DNA of 64,000 nt from positions 558,001-622,000 of the forward strand of contig NZ_FNSF01000007.1 of assembly GCF_900105455.1 (NCBI RefSeq), in the 5' to 3' direction. This DNA is from Tenacibaculum sp. MAR_2009_124 (GTDB taxonomy: Bacteria; Bacteroidota; Bacteroidia; Flavobacteriales; Flavobacteriaceae). A program made the position numbers and the translations under genes. The notes beneath the pieces were generated by a model, which worked only from the letters and a program-made list of their open reading frames with translations, was not told where the DNA came from and did no database searches. Shown here one piece after another: positions 17,426 to 25,521 of the stretch. How positions within the stretch are numbered: the stretch's first letter is position 1; the number at the start of each line of letters is the position of its first letter.

Positions 17426-18205
17426 TCAGAAGTTGTAATAGAAATGAAAAGAGGAAAGGCCAACTATTTTAGAAAACCTTTCCTCTCAACTAATGCTTTC
17501 CTATAAGAAGAATGAAATCGAAAATTGTTACAGTTATATGTTTGAAAAGTATAAAATCAGTTATTTGACTTCGTAATGATACGTTTTTTTAGAGGAGCAG
17601 GTTTTTGTGTTTACTATGTATAAGAGGCAAGCTATGTGCTGTTAAATGAAGTTATGATAAAATGAAAAGAGGAAAGGCCAACTATTTTAGAAAGCCTTTC
17701 CTCTCAACTAATGCTTTCCTATAAGAAGAATGAAATCGAAAATTGTTACAGTTAAATGTTTGAAAAGTATAAAATCAGTTATTTGATTTCGTAATGATAC
17801 GTTTTTTTTAAAGGAGCTGGTTTCTGGGTTTATTAAAAAATAAGAGGTAAAGTATGTATTGTTAAATGAAGTTATGGTAAAATGAAAAGAGGAAAGGCCA
17901 ACTATTTTAGAAAACCTTTCCTCTCAACTAATGCTTTCCTATAAGAAGAATGAAATCGAAAATTGTTACAGTTATATGTTTAAAAAGTATAAAATCAGTT
18001 ATTTTACTTCGTAATGATATGTTTTTTAGAAGAGCTGGTTTCTGTGTTTACTATGTATAAGAGGTAAAGTATGTATTGTTAAATGAAGTTATGGTAAAAT
18101 GAAAAGAGGAAAGGCCAACTATTTTAGAAAACCTTTCCTCTCAACTAATGCTTTCTTATAAGAAGAATGAAATCGAAAATTGTTACAATTAAATGTTTAA
18201 AAAAA
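17426..18205. repeat. Tandem array of about 218-bp units with terminator-like hairpins
   Basis: Three full units begin at about 17442, 17660 and 17880 (periods 218, 220 and 217 bp) and a partial fourth at 18097 runs to within 10 bp of the LytTR stop at 18214. Copies are roughly 90 percent alike by eye. Each unit starts with AGAGGAAAGG and CCTTTCCTCT arms around an AT-rich loop; on the minus strand the stem is followed by TTTTCATTTT, so each is a terminator for minus-strand transcription. In copies 1 and 2 the minus strand could read ...TYHYE(V/I)K then stop, but frames break between copies, so coding is unlikely. A diverged fifth hairpin lies at 15936-15986. Confidence 0.85.
18097..18150 (-). 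terminator. Probable terminator of the second LytTR gene (array copy 4)
   Basis: The hairpin of array copy 4 (10-bp stem AGAGGAAAGG/CCTTTCCTCT) followed on the minus strand by a T-rich run lies about 70-110 nt below the LytTR stop. Confidence 0.7.
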
Positions 18206-18213
18206 CGAAAAGA

Positions 18214-19095
18214 TTATTGATTTATACTTTCTTTAAGTAACTCTACCTTGTCTAATGCGATTGGAATTCTTTTGTTAAATCCATTAACTATGGCATAAAA
18301 TTTCTTACCATAATAGTTAATAGCTTTTATGTGTATTAAATTGATAAAATAAGATTTATGGCATCGAATAATAGATTCGTGTTGGTTCAGTGTTTTTTCT
18401 ATTTCATTCATGCTAGACCTAAAAATAACATTGTTCAATTTTTGTTTATCTAGTTGGGTGTAATAAATATTTACATAATGACCTTCAGATTTCATGTAGA
18501 TCAAGTTAGATGAGGGAATAACGAGTCTTTCATTTTTATTTTTGCCTCGTAAATCTAAAATTTCTGCAGTTTCTCCTTCAAGATCTATATTGAGTTTTGT
18601 TTTATTGGTTATATAACGAACTAAATCAAAGAAGTTTATTAGGATATAGAAAACAACACCAAAAACAACTGTATAAAAGAAAGATTTTAATACAAATTCG
18701 AAAGAATAGGAAAAAGTCGATGTAGACTGAACAATGTATTTAAGTGAAAGGTTGAGGAATAAACAAGCAAAGATGTTGATAAGAAAAAAAACACCAAAAA
18801 AAATGCTTAAATGATAGAAGATTTCGTGTTTGTATAGCCATGGTGTTCTTTTTGTAGGCTTAAAAATATAATAGTTTATTAGGTATGAACTACTGGCTAG
18901 TGTGGCAAAAACAACTGATGTAAATAGTTGAGAAGTAAGTTCTTTGAAGGTAATATTGGAAAAAGGAAATAATTGAATTAACAAAAAAGTGGTAATAAAC
19001 GTAAATATTACGGACTTCTTTTTGTTGTATAGCTCATTAGGACGGTAATGTTTTGTATCAAATAACCCAGCTATTGAAGATGATTGTTCATTCAT
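18214..19095 (-). CDS. Membrane-anchored LytTR-family regulator (paralogue)
   Basis: 293 aa from the ATG at 19095; the frame is open to 19131, but the internal start aligns with its paralogue at 16146-17000. Four hydrophobic segments (about residues 35-165) precede a LytTR DNA-binding domain (about 185-293: LVIPSSNLIYMKSEGHYVNIYY, then IIRCHKSYFINLIHIKAINYYGKK). No receiver domain. Its 3' side carries the array of hairpin units, and a small divergent plus-strand unit lies upstream. The two regulators probably control nearby or own promoters; this is inferred from position only. Confidence 0.85.
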   Translation of the reverse strand: MNEQSSSIAGLFDTKHYRPNELYNKKKSVIFTFITTFLLIQLFPFSNITFKELTSQLFTSVVFATLASSSYLINYYIFKPTKRTPWLYKHEIFYHLSIFFGVFFLINIFACLFLNLSLKYIVQSTSTFSYSFEFVLKSFFYTVVFGVVFYILINFFDLVRYITNKTKLNIDLEGETAEILDLRGKNKNERLVIPSSNLIYMKSEGHYVNIYYTQLDKQKLNNVIFRSSMNEIEKTLNQHESIIRCHKSYFINLIHIKAINYYGKKFYAIVNGFNKRIPIALDKVELLKESINQ

Positions 19096-19205
19096 GTATA
19101 AGGACAGCTTTAGTTTAAGGGAGACATACAAGATATTAAATATTTAAATGCAAATCAATATCTAATTATATGAAAACCGAAAAATATTAACATATTGTTT
19201 TTTAA

Positions 19206-19406
19206 ATGTTTAATTATTGTTTTATGGAATCTAATGATCTCAAAAATGACAAAGTTGAACATCATGATTTTTTAAATATACTTTTGACCCCAGAACAAGG
19301 AATAATTGTGCCAATAACAAATCGACAATGTTATTTTAGCATTCTTTGTTTTAGTATTCAGATTGGTCTGTGGGGGGACAATTTGTTTATGGTGAAGGCA
19401 AAATAG
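19206..19406 (+). CDS. Possible small protein divergent from LytTR
   Basis: 66 codons, or 60 if it starts at the ATG at 19224 (MESNDLKNDKVEHHDF). The C-terminal half is hydrophobic and cysteine-containing (RQCYFSILCFSIQIGLWGDN). Its stop codon lies inside the left arm of a strong plus-strand terminator (19398-19430), so a transcript clearly ends here. It may encode a short peptide, perhaps sensed by the membrane LytTR regulator, or it may be a non-coding transcript with a chance ORF. No family recognised. Confidence 0.3.
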   Translation: MFNYCFMESNDLKNDKVEHHDFLNILLTPEQGIIVPITNRQCYFSILCFSIQIGLWGDNLFMVKAK

Positions 19407-19430
19407 ATATTCTTCTATTTTGCTTTTTTT
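19398..19430 (+). terminator. Strong plus-strand terminator
   Basis: GCAAAATAG (19398-19406) and CTATTTTGC (19415-19423), perfect 9-bp stem, 8-nt loop, then TTTTTTT. Confidence 0.85.
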
Positions 19431-19705
19431 ATGGTAACAAATTAACAGTGTTTTATTTGAAAATTTCAAAAACCTATAAGAAAAATAAGTGTAATCAAGT
19501 TGTTGTTTTCTAGTTGTTTATGTGGTTTTTTGTGAAACCTTGGTTTTATTGATATGAATGGGGCGATTTTGAAAGAATATTTGAAATACTTTTACAGTGT
19601 AAACGAAAAAGAAGAAGTGTGATTAAATAAAGTTTACTACACTTTTAAAATTGTTTGAAAAAAATAACCTTAACTATTTATTATAAATAGATTTCCCCTT
19701 AATTC

Positions 19706-19736
19706 AATAAAAGAGAGCATTTTGCTCTCTTTTATT
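19706..19736. terminator. Strong bidirectional terminator
   Basis: AATAAAAGAGAGC (19706-19718), loop ATTTT, GCTCTCTTTTATT (19724-19736): perfect 13-bp stem. No recognised gene ends here, so it probably closes a small RNA or unannotated short transcript. Confidence 0.85.
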
Positions 19737-20200
19737 CTTTATAGGCTAAATGACCCGAGGCTACCTTCGTTAGTCAATGTTTATAGTTTGAAAACACATT
19801 CTTATAAAATCCTCTGAGGACTTGCTCCAGAGAAATTCACTTGTTTTTAGGTCCTTTTTATCATATCCGTTTTATATGTGGAGTCTATTTAATTGAAAGA
19901 AATTTAATCTTAACTGTTATTCATTTAAGACTAAAAAAGCTTTTAAGTGACATCTCACGTTCGTATTCAAAATTTAACCAATACTTTTTACAATGGTTTT
20001 ATGTAAGTAGATGTAATCTTCTTGTAGTTAAGTGGTTGTGTATTATTTGTTTAGGTGGTTTTGTGTGAAAATGGTTTACCGAAATTAGAAGATGTTACTG
20101 ACTGTTCCAAATATTCAAGTAATATTGTTGTGTAACTGTTTGTTTATCAGTTTTAAAAGAGATGAAGGGTGTTACTTTATTAAATTTAAAATTTTAGAAT

Positions 20201-22159
20201 ATGAAGCAATTAAATACAATTAAAAAGCAAATTTTCATAGTTATACTTTTCTGTAAATCATTATGCCTTTTTGGACAGCAGGGAAATAATTGGATGAGTT
20301 ATTTAAATCCTAATACTAATATTGCCAATATAACAATTCCTGGAAGTCATGATACTGGAGCTTATGGTGAAGCCGATTTAAGCCGACAACAGAATTTATT
20401 CCCAAGGTCAACGTATATAACTCAAGATCTATCGTTTTATGAGCAATTAAACAAAGGAATACGCTTTTTTGATATTCGTTTAAAAGAGAGTGATACCCAT
20501 GTTCCAGGTGATCCAATAATAGTTCATGGCGATATTAAATTTCATACTAGATTTAAAAGAGATGTTTTGGGAGATGTTAAAAGATTTTTCCGTGAAAATC
20601 AAAAGGAAGCGCTTATAATGACCATTCAAAGTGACCAAGGAAGTGCTAGTAAACTTGCAAATGAGCTTAACAATATAATGAATGATCCTTCGTACAGAGA
20701 TTTGTTTTTCACAGATAATAGGTTTCCTAAGTTACAAGAATTAAAAAGTAAAATATTATTAATAACTAGAAGCCTTAATAATGTTGCTGGTATAAATTAT
20801 AGTCCGGTAGATAATGTTACTTCTGTGGCTAATACAAACCCGTATATAAAGGTTAATAACTATTATAATTTGGGTACAGATTCATGTTTATCATGGCCAT
20901 TTACGAACTGTGATGTAAATAAAGATAGAAAATGGGGGAGAGTAAAAGAGTTAATGGAAGAAGCTGATAATAATAGATATTCTAATCGTTTGTACTTAAA
21001 CGCAGTTAACGGGTATACTTCCAAGAAAATAGCACAAATACCTACTCCAATACCAGATATTACGGATGTGTCTGATTACATGAATCCACGTGTAATAAAT
21101 TACATGAAAAAGATTGATAAAAGTTATGGAGTGTTAATTTTAGATTGGGTTAATACTTCTTTGATAGAAGCAATTTACAAAGTTAATTTTGACGAATGGG
21201 CATTTGATACTCGCGCAGTATTATATCAAGATTCAAATTTTAAAGGTGATGCGATTAGAATAAAAGGTGATGATGCGTATTTGGGAAGTTCTGGTCAAAA
21301 CTTTAATGATAAAATTTCTTCGGTTAAAGTGATATCGGGGTATGAGTATTTTGGATATGAAAATTCAAATTACTCAGGAAAATATGTTTCACTAAGAGGA
21401 AATGTTAGTTATATAAGTGGCGGTTTAAATGATGAAATCTCTTCGATGTACTGGCTGTCTATCCCTAATGCTGTCCATTTTTATGAAGATGTAAACTTTA
21501 CAGATGATGGTAGTAGACCAACAAGTTTTACGAGTGGTTCATACGATGACTCACTTACGAATACAAGTGTTGGTAATGATGAAATATCCTCGTTACGAAT
21601 TCCTCCTAATTGGACCGTTAGAATGTATAGAGATGCGAACTATTCTGATGGCTGGATTCAATTTAGAGCCGGATCATCGGGTTGGTATAATATTAGCGAT
21701 ATAACTGATCATTTCTCAAGTTGGAATGATGAAGTGAGTTCGGTTAAAATTTGGGATTATAGATATGACGGAAGAGGGTTAAATAACTCAGAGGTTGGTG
21801 AGATAGAGGGGGAGGTTATTGATAAATACGGTAATACTATTGCGATTGGAAATACTAAACGACCAAAAGTTTGTTCTGATTGTAATGAAATTAGCAAGTC
21901 AGTTAGTATGTATCCAAATCCTGTTAGGTTTCACAAGTTTGATGTTGTTATTAATACATCGATTAATGAAAAAGCAGAGTTAAAAATACATAATGTATTA
22001 GGTGAATTAGTTTATAAGCAAAGCCTCGATTTGATCGAAGGGATGAATAGAATACCAATTGATATTTCTGATTTTAGAAGTAAGTCAAAAGGGGTATATG
22101 TTGTAGAAATTGAAAGTTTAAAAGGAGTTCGTTTATCAAAGAAATTACTCATTAAATAA
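20201..22159 (+). CDS. Secreted PI-PLC-X domain protein with beta/gamma-crystallin repeats and T9SS sorting domain
   Basis: 652-aa exported protein. Signal peptide to about residue 25 (LCLFGQ). Residues 28-330 form a phosphatidylinositol-specific phospholipase C X-domain: catalytic-type His50 in IPGSHDTG, Arg93 in FFDIRL and His109 in IVHGDI. Residues about 335-545 carry four beta/gamma-crystallin-like motifs, each ending in an N/D-DEISS or DKISS type calcium-site signature. Residues about 570-652 are a type-A T9SS C-terminal sorting domain (VSMYPNPV, then LSKKLLIK), so it is exported across the outer membrane and probably attached at the surface or released. Likely lipid headgroup or GPI-type cleavage, substrate unproven. 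Monocistronic. Confidence 0.88.
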   Translation: MKQLNTIKKQIFIVILFCKSLCLFGQQGNNWMSYLNPNTNIANITIPGSHDTGAYGEADLSRQQNLFPRSTYITQDLSFYEQLNKGIRFFDIRLKESDTHVPGDPIIVHGDIKFHTRFKRDVLGDVKRFFRENQKEALIMTIQSDQGSASKLANELNNIMNDPSYRDLFFTDNRFPKLQELKSKILLITRSLNNVAGINYSPVDNVTSVANTNPYIKVNNYYNLGTDSCLSWPFTNCDVNKDRKWGRVKELMEEADNNRYSNRLYLNAVNGYTSKKIAQIPTPIPDITDVSDYMNPRVINYMKKIDKSYGVLILDWVNTSLIEAIYKVNFDEWAFDTRAVLYQDSNFKGDAIRIKGDDAYLGSSGQNFNDKISSVKVISGYEYFGYENSNYSGKYVSLRGNVSYISGGLNDEISSMYWLSIPNAVHFYEDVNFTDDGSRPTSFTSGSYDDSLTNTSVGNDEISSLRIPPNWTVRMYRDANYSDGWIQFRAGSSGWYNISDITDHFSSWNDEVSSVKIWDYRYDGRGLNNSEVGEIEGEVIDKYGNTIAIGNTKRPKVCSDCNEISKSVSMYPNPVRFHKFDVVINTSINEKAELKIHNVLGELVYKQSLDLIEGMNRIPIDISDFRSKSKGVYVVEIESLKGVRLSKKLLIK

Positions 22160-22194
22160 TTGCTGATCGTTTTGAGAAAATATTTCTCAGAATA

Positions 22195-22821
22195 CTACTT
22201 TTTCTTTAGGAACGAAGAGAGCTTATAAAATAAGCTCTCTTCGTGCTTATCTTCGTTAATTAATTGTTGTTCGTGTTTGTCCCAGTTCTTTTTCGCGCGT
22301 ACCTTTTTATATAGTTTAACGCTAAACATTAAAAGAACGGAAACTAAAATTATTCCTACAACGCCCCAAATCCAATTAATAGCATTTTGTAAAACAACTA
22401 AGAACACTACTGCAAATAGAATAATAGTTGCTATTTCGTTCCAAATTCGTAATTTCAATGAGGAGTATTTTACAATGCCATTTTGAAGCTGTTTGAAAAT
22501 TTTATGACAGGCTCCATGATAAAAGTACAAGGCTAAAACAAACGTTAGTTTTACATGCATCCACGGCATTTCAAGGTATATAGGATTTTTATAGAGCATC
22601 CAAAAAGCAAAAAAACTAGCTAATACGGCAGATGGCCAAGTAATAATATACCATAAGCGTTTTTCCATAAGTTTATATTGAGTTTGCAGAATTGATTTGG
22701 CAGGTTCTTCTTTTTTATCAGCTTCTGAATGATAAATAAATAAGCGAACAATATAAAATAGGCCAGCAAACCAAGTAACAACAAAAATAATATGAAGGGC
22801 TTTTATATAAAGAAAGTCCAT
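22195..22821 (-). CDS. hemJ: Protoporphyrinogen IX oxidase HemJ
   Basis: Membrane enzyme that oxidises protoporphyrinogen IX to protoporphyrin IX, the step before ferrochelatase. The 208-aa protein has about five membrane helices; N-terminal ALHIIFVVTWFAGLFYIVRLFIYH (His10), LMEKRLWYIITWPSA and MPWMHVKL carry the residues conserved in HemJ (formerly UPF0093, sometimes labelled CopD family). The identification is strengthened by the ferrochelatase gene 19 bp upstream and by absence of hemG or hemY nearby. Last gene of a minus-strand operon (araC-like, trmH-like, hemH, hemJ). A perfect 12-bp hairpin lies inside its 3' coding end. Confidence 0.88.
   Translation of the reverse strand: MDFLYIKALHIIFVVTWFAGLFYIVRLFIYHSEADKKEEPAKSILQTQYKLMEKRLWYIITWPSAVLASFFAFWMLYKNPIYLEMPWMHVKLTFVLALYFYHGACHKIFKQLQNGIVKYSSLKLRIWNEIATIILFAVVFLVVLQNAINWIWGVVGIILVSVLLMFSVKLYKKVRAKKNWDKHEQQLINEDKHEESLFYKLSSFLKKK
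22214..22242. other. Perfect hairpin within the 3' end of hemJ
   Basis: GAAGAGAGCTTA (22214-22225), loop TAAAA, TAAGCTCTCTTC (22231-22242). No T run follows on either strand. It lies where the convergent phospholipase-like and hemJ transcripts meet and may stabilise 3' ends. Confidence 0.45.
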
Positions 22822-22840
22822 GGAATTTTATGTTTAGTAA

Positions 22841-23863
22841 TTATTTTTTAGAATCGAAATCATGAATCCAACCAGAAAGCACGTTAACCCATTCAGTGTT
22901 GTCATTGATACAAGGAACGGTATAAAAATTTTCTCCTCCGGCTTCTAAGAATTCTTCCTTGCCCTCCATTGCAATCTCTTCCAATGTTTCTAAGCAATCT
23001 GAAACAAATGCTGGGGTTACAATAGCTAAGTTTTTAACGCCGTCTTTTTCAGCTTTACTAACTATCGTTCTATCTGTATAGGGCTGAAGCCATGGGTCTA
23101 CTCCCAATCGAGATTGGAATGAAGTACTTACTTTCGATTCATCCAAATTCAATTCTTTAATAACATTTTTAGTAGTTTGAAAGCATTGATGTCTGTAACA
23201 GAATTCGTGAGCTTTAGACGAATTATTACAGCAGCTACCATCTATTTTACAATGTGATTTTGTGATATCTGATTTTCTAATGTGGCGTTCAGGTACACCA
23301 TGATAAGAAAATAATAAGTGATCATATTTCTTATCAGATAAATAGTCTTTAATGCTGTTTGAAAGTGCTTTAACGTATTCAGGCTTATTATAAAAAGCAG
23401 GAATATCCGTTATTTTCATGTCATTGAAATGCGCTTGTCTAAGCTCTTCTGCTAATACTGTTATGGTTTCAGTAGTAGCCATGGCAAATTGTGGATATAA
23501 AGGTATTAAAAGAACGTCTTTTACACCTTTGTCGTAAAGTTCTTGAAGTCCGCTTTTAAGTGATGGGTTTCCGTAACGCATCGCTAAAGCAACAGGTAAC
23601 TCTGTTTTTTGTTGAACCTTATTTTGTAAGCGTTCGGATAGAACGATTAACGGAGATCCTTCTTTCCACCAAATTTTTTGATAAGCTTCGGCAGATTTTT
23701 TAGGACGAGTATTTAAAATAATACCCTTAACTATAAAAGTACGAAGCCATAAAGGAAGATCTATGACTCTTTCATCCATTAAAAATTCACCTAAGTATTT
23801 TTTTACATCTTTCGGATCAGTGCTTTTTGGTGATCCGAGGTTTACTAATAAAACACCTTTCAT
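22841..23863 (-). CDS. hemH: Ferrochelatase
   Basis: Inserts ferrous iron into protoporphyrin IX to make protoheme. The 340-aa protein contains the start GVLLVNLGSP, PLYPQ (near 121), catalytic His188 in FSYHGVPERH and the SDCLETLEEI segment with the essential Glu. A cysteine-rich insert at residues 205-227 (Cys205, 211, 212, 222 and 227) could bind an iron-sulfur cluster or another metal, as in some bacterial ferrochelatases; this is inference. It lies 13 bp after the trmH-like gene and 19 bp before hemJ, so the last two heme steps are co-transcribed. Confidence 0.96.
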   Translation of the reverse strand: MKGVLLVNLGSPKSTDPKDVKKYLGEFLMDERVIDLPLWLRTFIVKGIILNTRPKKSAEAYQKIWWKEGSPLIVLSERLQNKVQQKTELPVALAMRYGNPSLKSGLQELYDKGVKDVLLIPLYPQFAMATTETITVLAEELRQAHFNDMKITDIPAFYNKPEYVKALSNSIKDYLSDKKYDHLLFSYHGVPERHIRKSDITKSHCKIDGSCCNNSSKAHEFCYRHQCFQTTKNVIKELNLDESKVSTSFQSRLGVDPWLQPYTDRTIVSKAEKDGVKNLAIVTPAFVSDCLETLEEIAMEGKEEFLEAGGENFYTVPCINDNTEWVNVLSGWIHDFDSKK

Positions 23864-23876
23864 TAAAAGTATATTT

Positions 23877-24386
23877 TTATTTATTTTTTATTAATTGATT
23901 TGTTACTTCGTATAAAGTGATGGCTAGACTATGAATTACATTCATGGAAGAGTTTTTTCCATACATTGGAATGGAAACTGTAGCATCTGCATAACATAAG
24001 TCTTTTACCCCATGTCTTTCACTACCCAAAAGTAATACAATTTTTTGATGAGGGGTGAAATCATAATCGCTAATATTTATACTTTTATCGGTTATTTCAA
24101 TACCTATAATAACATTGTTATCCTTTTTCAATTCAGATATTAATAAAGAGAAATCAGAATACATACTATGTTCTATCTGTTGCAAAGTATTTCTGGCCGT
24201 TTTTTTTACGATTCTGTTTTCTTTTGTAGGAGAACTTTCATGTAAGTATATTTTAGAGACACCGAAGCTTTCGGCAATTCTAAAACACATACCAATGTTT
24301 TCAGGAGTTCGTATGGCATCGCAAACAATTGTAATGGGAAATTCTATTTCTTTATTTGTTATATCGTAATGAGTGAGTTGCTTCAT
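23877..24386 (-). CDS. SpoU/TrmH-family RNA 2'-O-methyltransferase
   Basis: 169-aa SPOUT methyltransferase using S-adenosylmethionine to methylate a ribose in tRNA or rRNA. The knot motifs are IRTPENIGMCFRIAESFGV (residues 25-43), VLLLGSERHGV (near 117-127) and SIPMYGKNSSMNVIHSLAI (near 138-156). It is the minimal form without an N-terminal RNA-binding domain, so the exact target cannot be told. It sits between the araC-like and hemH genes in one operon. Confidence 0.85.
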   Translation of the reverse strand: MKQLTHYDITNKEIEFPITIVCDAIRTPENIGMCFRIAESFGVSKIYLHESSPTKENRIVKKTARNTLQQIEHSMYSDFSLLISELKKDNNVIIGIEITDKSINISDYDFTPHQKIVLLLGSERHGVKDLCYADATVSIPMYGKNSSMNVIHSLAITLYEVTNQLIKNK

Positions 24387-24424
24387 TGCTAATAGATCTA
24401 AACTAAATAGTTAAGCGTAAATAT

Positions 24425-25309
24425 TTATTGGTTTAAGTTGATGATATATTGTTTAGGAGTTGTACCAAATTTTTTCTTGAAGGCAGCAATAAAATGACTT
24501 GATGTACTATATCCAACCTGCAATCCAACTTCGTTTACATTAAATCGATTGCTTTCAAGTAGCTTTCTAGCGTGCTCCATTTTATAATCAAATAAAAAGC
24601 TGTATACCGTATCTCCGTATATTTGTTTAAATCCTTCTTTTAGTTTTTTCAGATTTAGCCCTACTTCATTAGCCAATTCTTGAAGGGTAGGAGGTTCACT
24701 CATTTTTGATATAATAATATCTTTAGCTTTTCTAATTTTTAAAACTTCTTTATCATCAACCAAAAATGGACAGTACTCGTCGTTGGTGTTTTCACCACTA
24801 TCAAAATGAAGACTTAACAATTCATACGTTTTTCCTTTTATATATAAATCCCTAATGGAACTATGACTATCTGCAGCAAAAATCTGTTGTAATACGAGTA
24901 AAACAGAACTTTTGATTTCTGTATTGTCATAGTACTTTCTATTCTTATTATTATCGCTCAAGAAAGGAATGTATCCCGCTTCTTTCGAAAATAAAGAATG
25001 AAACTTTTCAATTGAAATTAGTACTGAAATAACCCATGTTTTAGGGAGTATTTCCATATTAATTGGTAATTTTTGTTGCGGGTTGTATAAAAATATAGAA
25101 TGTTTATCTAATACATTAAAGGTGTAGCTACCGTTATTAAAATGAAATTTACTATTACCCTTTACACAATAGTGAATTTGAATGAAAGAATTCTCTACAT
25201 CTCTATTATAATAATCCACCTCTTCAGAGTTGTTTTGGAATTTAAGAACCGAAAACCCTTTTTCAAGTGGAACTTCTCTAAATGTACTTCTGGCGACATT
25301 TTTTGGCAT
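24425..25309 (-). CDS. AraC-family transcriptional regulator divergent from hemA
   Basis: 294 aa from the ATG at 25309; the frame opens two codons earlier with TTG. Residues 1-180 form an AraC-type ligand-binding/cupin-like part, and residues about 190-294 the two helix-turn-helix motifs (PTLQELANEVGLNLKKLKEGF and VNEVGLQVGYSTSSHFIAAFKKKFG). It is the first gene of araC-trmH-hemH-hemJ and is divergent from the hemA operon; direct repeats between them (25412-25469) are candidate operators. A role in controlling heme synthesis is inferred from this arrangement. Confidence 0.88.
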   Translation of the reverse strand: MPKNVARSTFREVPLEKGFSVLKFQNNSEEVDYYNRDVENSFIQIHYCVKGNSKFHFNNGSYTFNVLDKHSIFLYNPQQKLPINMEILPKTWVISVLISIEKFHSLFSKEAGYIPFLSDNNKNRKYYDNTEIKSSVLLVLQQIFAADSHSSIRDLYIKGKTYELLSLHFDSGENTNDEYCPFLVDDKEVLKIRKAKDIIISKMSEPPTLQELANEVGLNLKKLKEGFKQIYGDTVYSFLFDYKMEHARKLLESNRFNVNEVGLQVGYSTSSHFIAAFKKKFGTTPKQYIINLNQ

Positions 25310-25411
25310 GAGCAAATAGTTTGAGTAAATATTTTTTATTTAGAATAATTCTATATTAGTTGTTTTCAAATACTTGTATCTACTGCGAAAATACACATTT
25401 TTAGGGGTTTT

Positions 25412-25469
25412 AGCGATATTGTGAGTTTAAAAAACTTGAAACGACATTAAAAGTTCCTCTAGCGACATT
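25412..25469 (+). promoter_or_regulatory. Direct-repeat operator candidates upstream of hemA
   Basis: AGCGATATT (25412-25420), AACGACATT (25440-25448) and AGCGACATT (25461-25469). The last two are 21 bp apart, two helical turns, and the last one covers the -33 region of the hemA promoter, which lacks TTG. This is the layout expected for AraC-type activation. Confidence 0.5.
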
Positions 25470-25488
25470 TTTAAAGAAACAAAGTTTT

Positions 25489-25496
25489 TATTTTTG
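25489..25496 (+). promoter_or_regulatory. Promoter -7 element of hemA
   Basis: TATTTTTG exactly fits TAnnTTTG. It ends one base before the ATG at 25498, so transcription would start inside the long ORF; this argues for the ATG at 25522 as the true hemA start. Confidence 0.5.
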
Positions 25497-25521
25497 AATG
25501 ATTTTTAGGAAGAAGACATTA

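Larger units (their letters stand above)
19096..20200. other. Gene-poor region between LytTR and the phospholipase-like gene
   Basis: About 1.1 kb with little coding sequence. It holds a possible small ORF (19206-19406) ending in a terminator, a 22-codon ORF (19555-19623, starts MNGAILKEYL), a strong bidirectional terminator (19706-19736), and two imperfect copies of GTGGTTTT(T/G)TGTGAAA at 19522 and 20055 in similar surroundings. A 75-codon ORF at 19841-20068 has no protein-like features. Confidence 0.5.

Noticed and set aside
17560..17680. Short peptide gene within each array unit (minus strand, ending TYHYE(V/I)K)
   Set aside because: No start codon, and homopolymer-length differences put copies 1-3 in different frames.
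17426..18205. CRISPR-like array
   Set aside because: Units are about 218 bp and similar throughout, without short repeats alternating with unique spacers; no cas genes nearby.
19841..20068. 75-codon plus-strand ORF before the phospholipase-like gene
   Set aside because: Composition is that of the surrounding AT-rich spacer, with no promoter, signal or family resemblance.
22195..22821. Copper-resistance protein CopD instead of HemJ
   Set aside because: Size, N-terminal His motif and linkage to ferrochelatase favour HemJ.
25498..25521. Upstream start for hemA
   Set aside because: It abuts the -7 box; transcription would start inside this segment.
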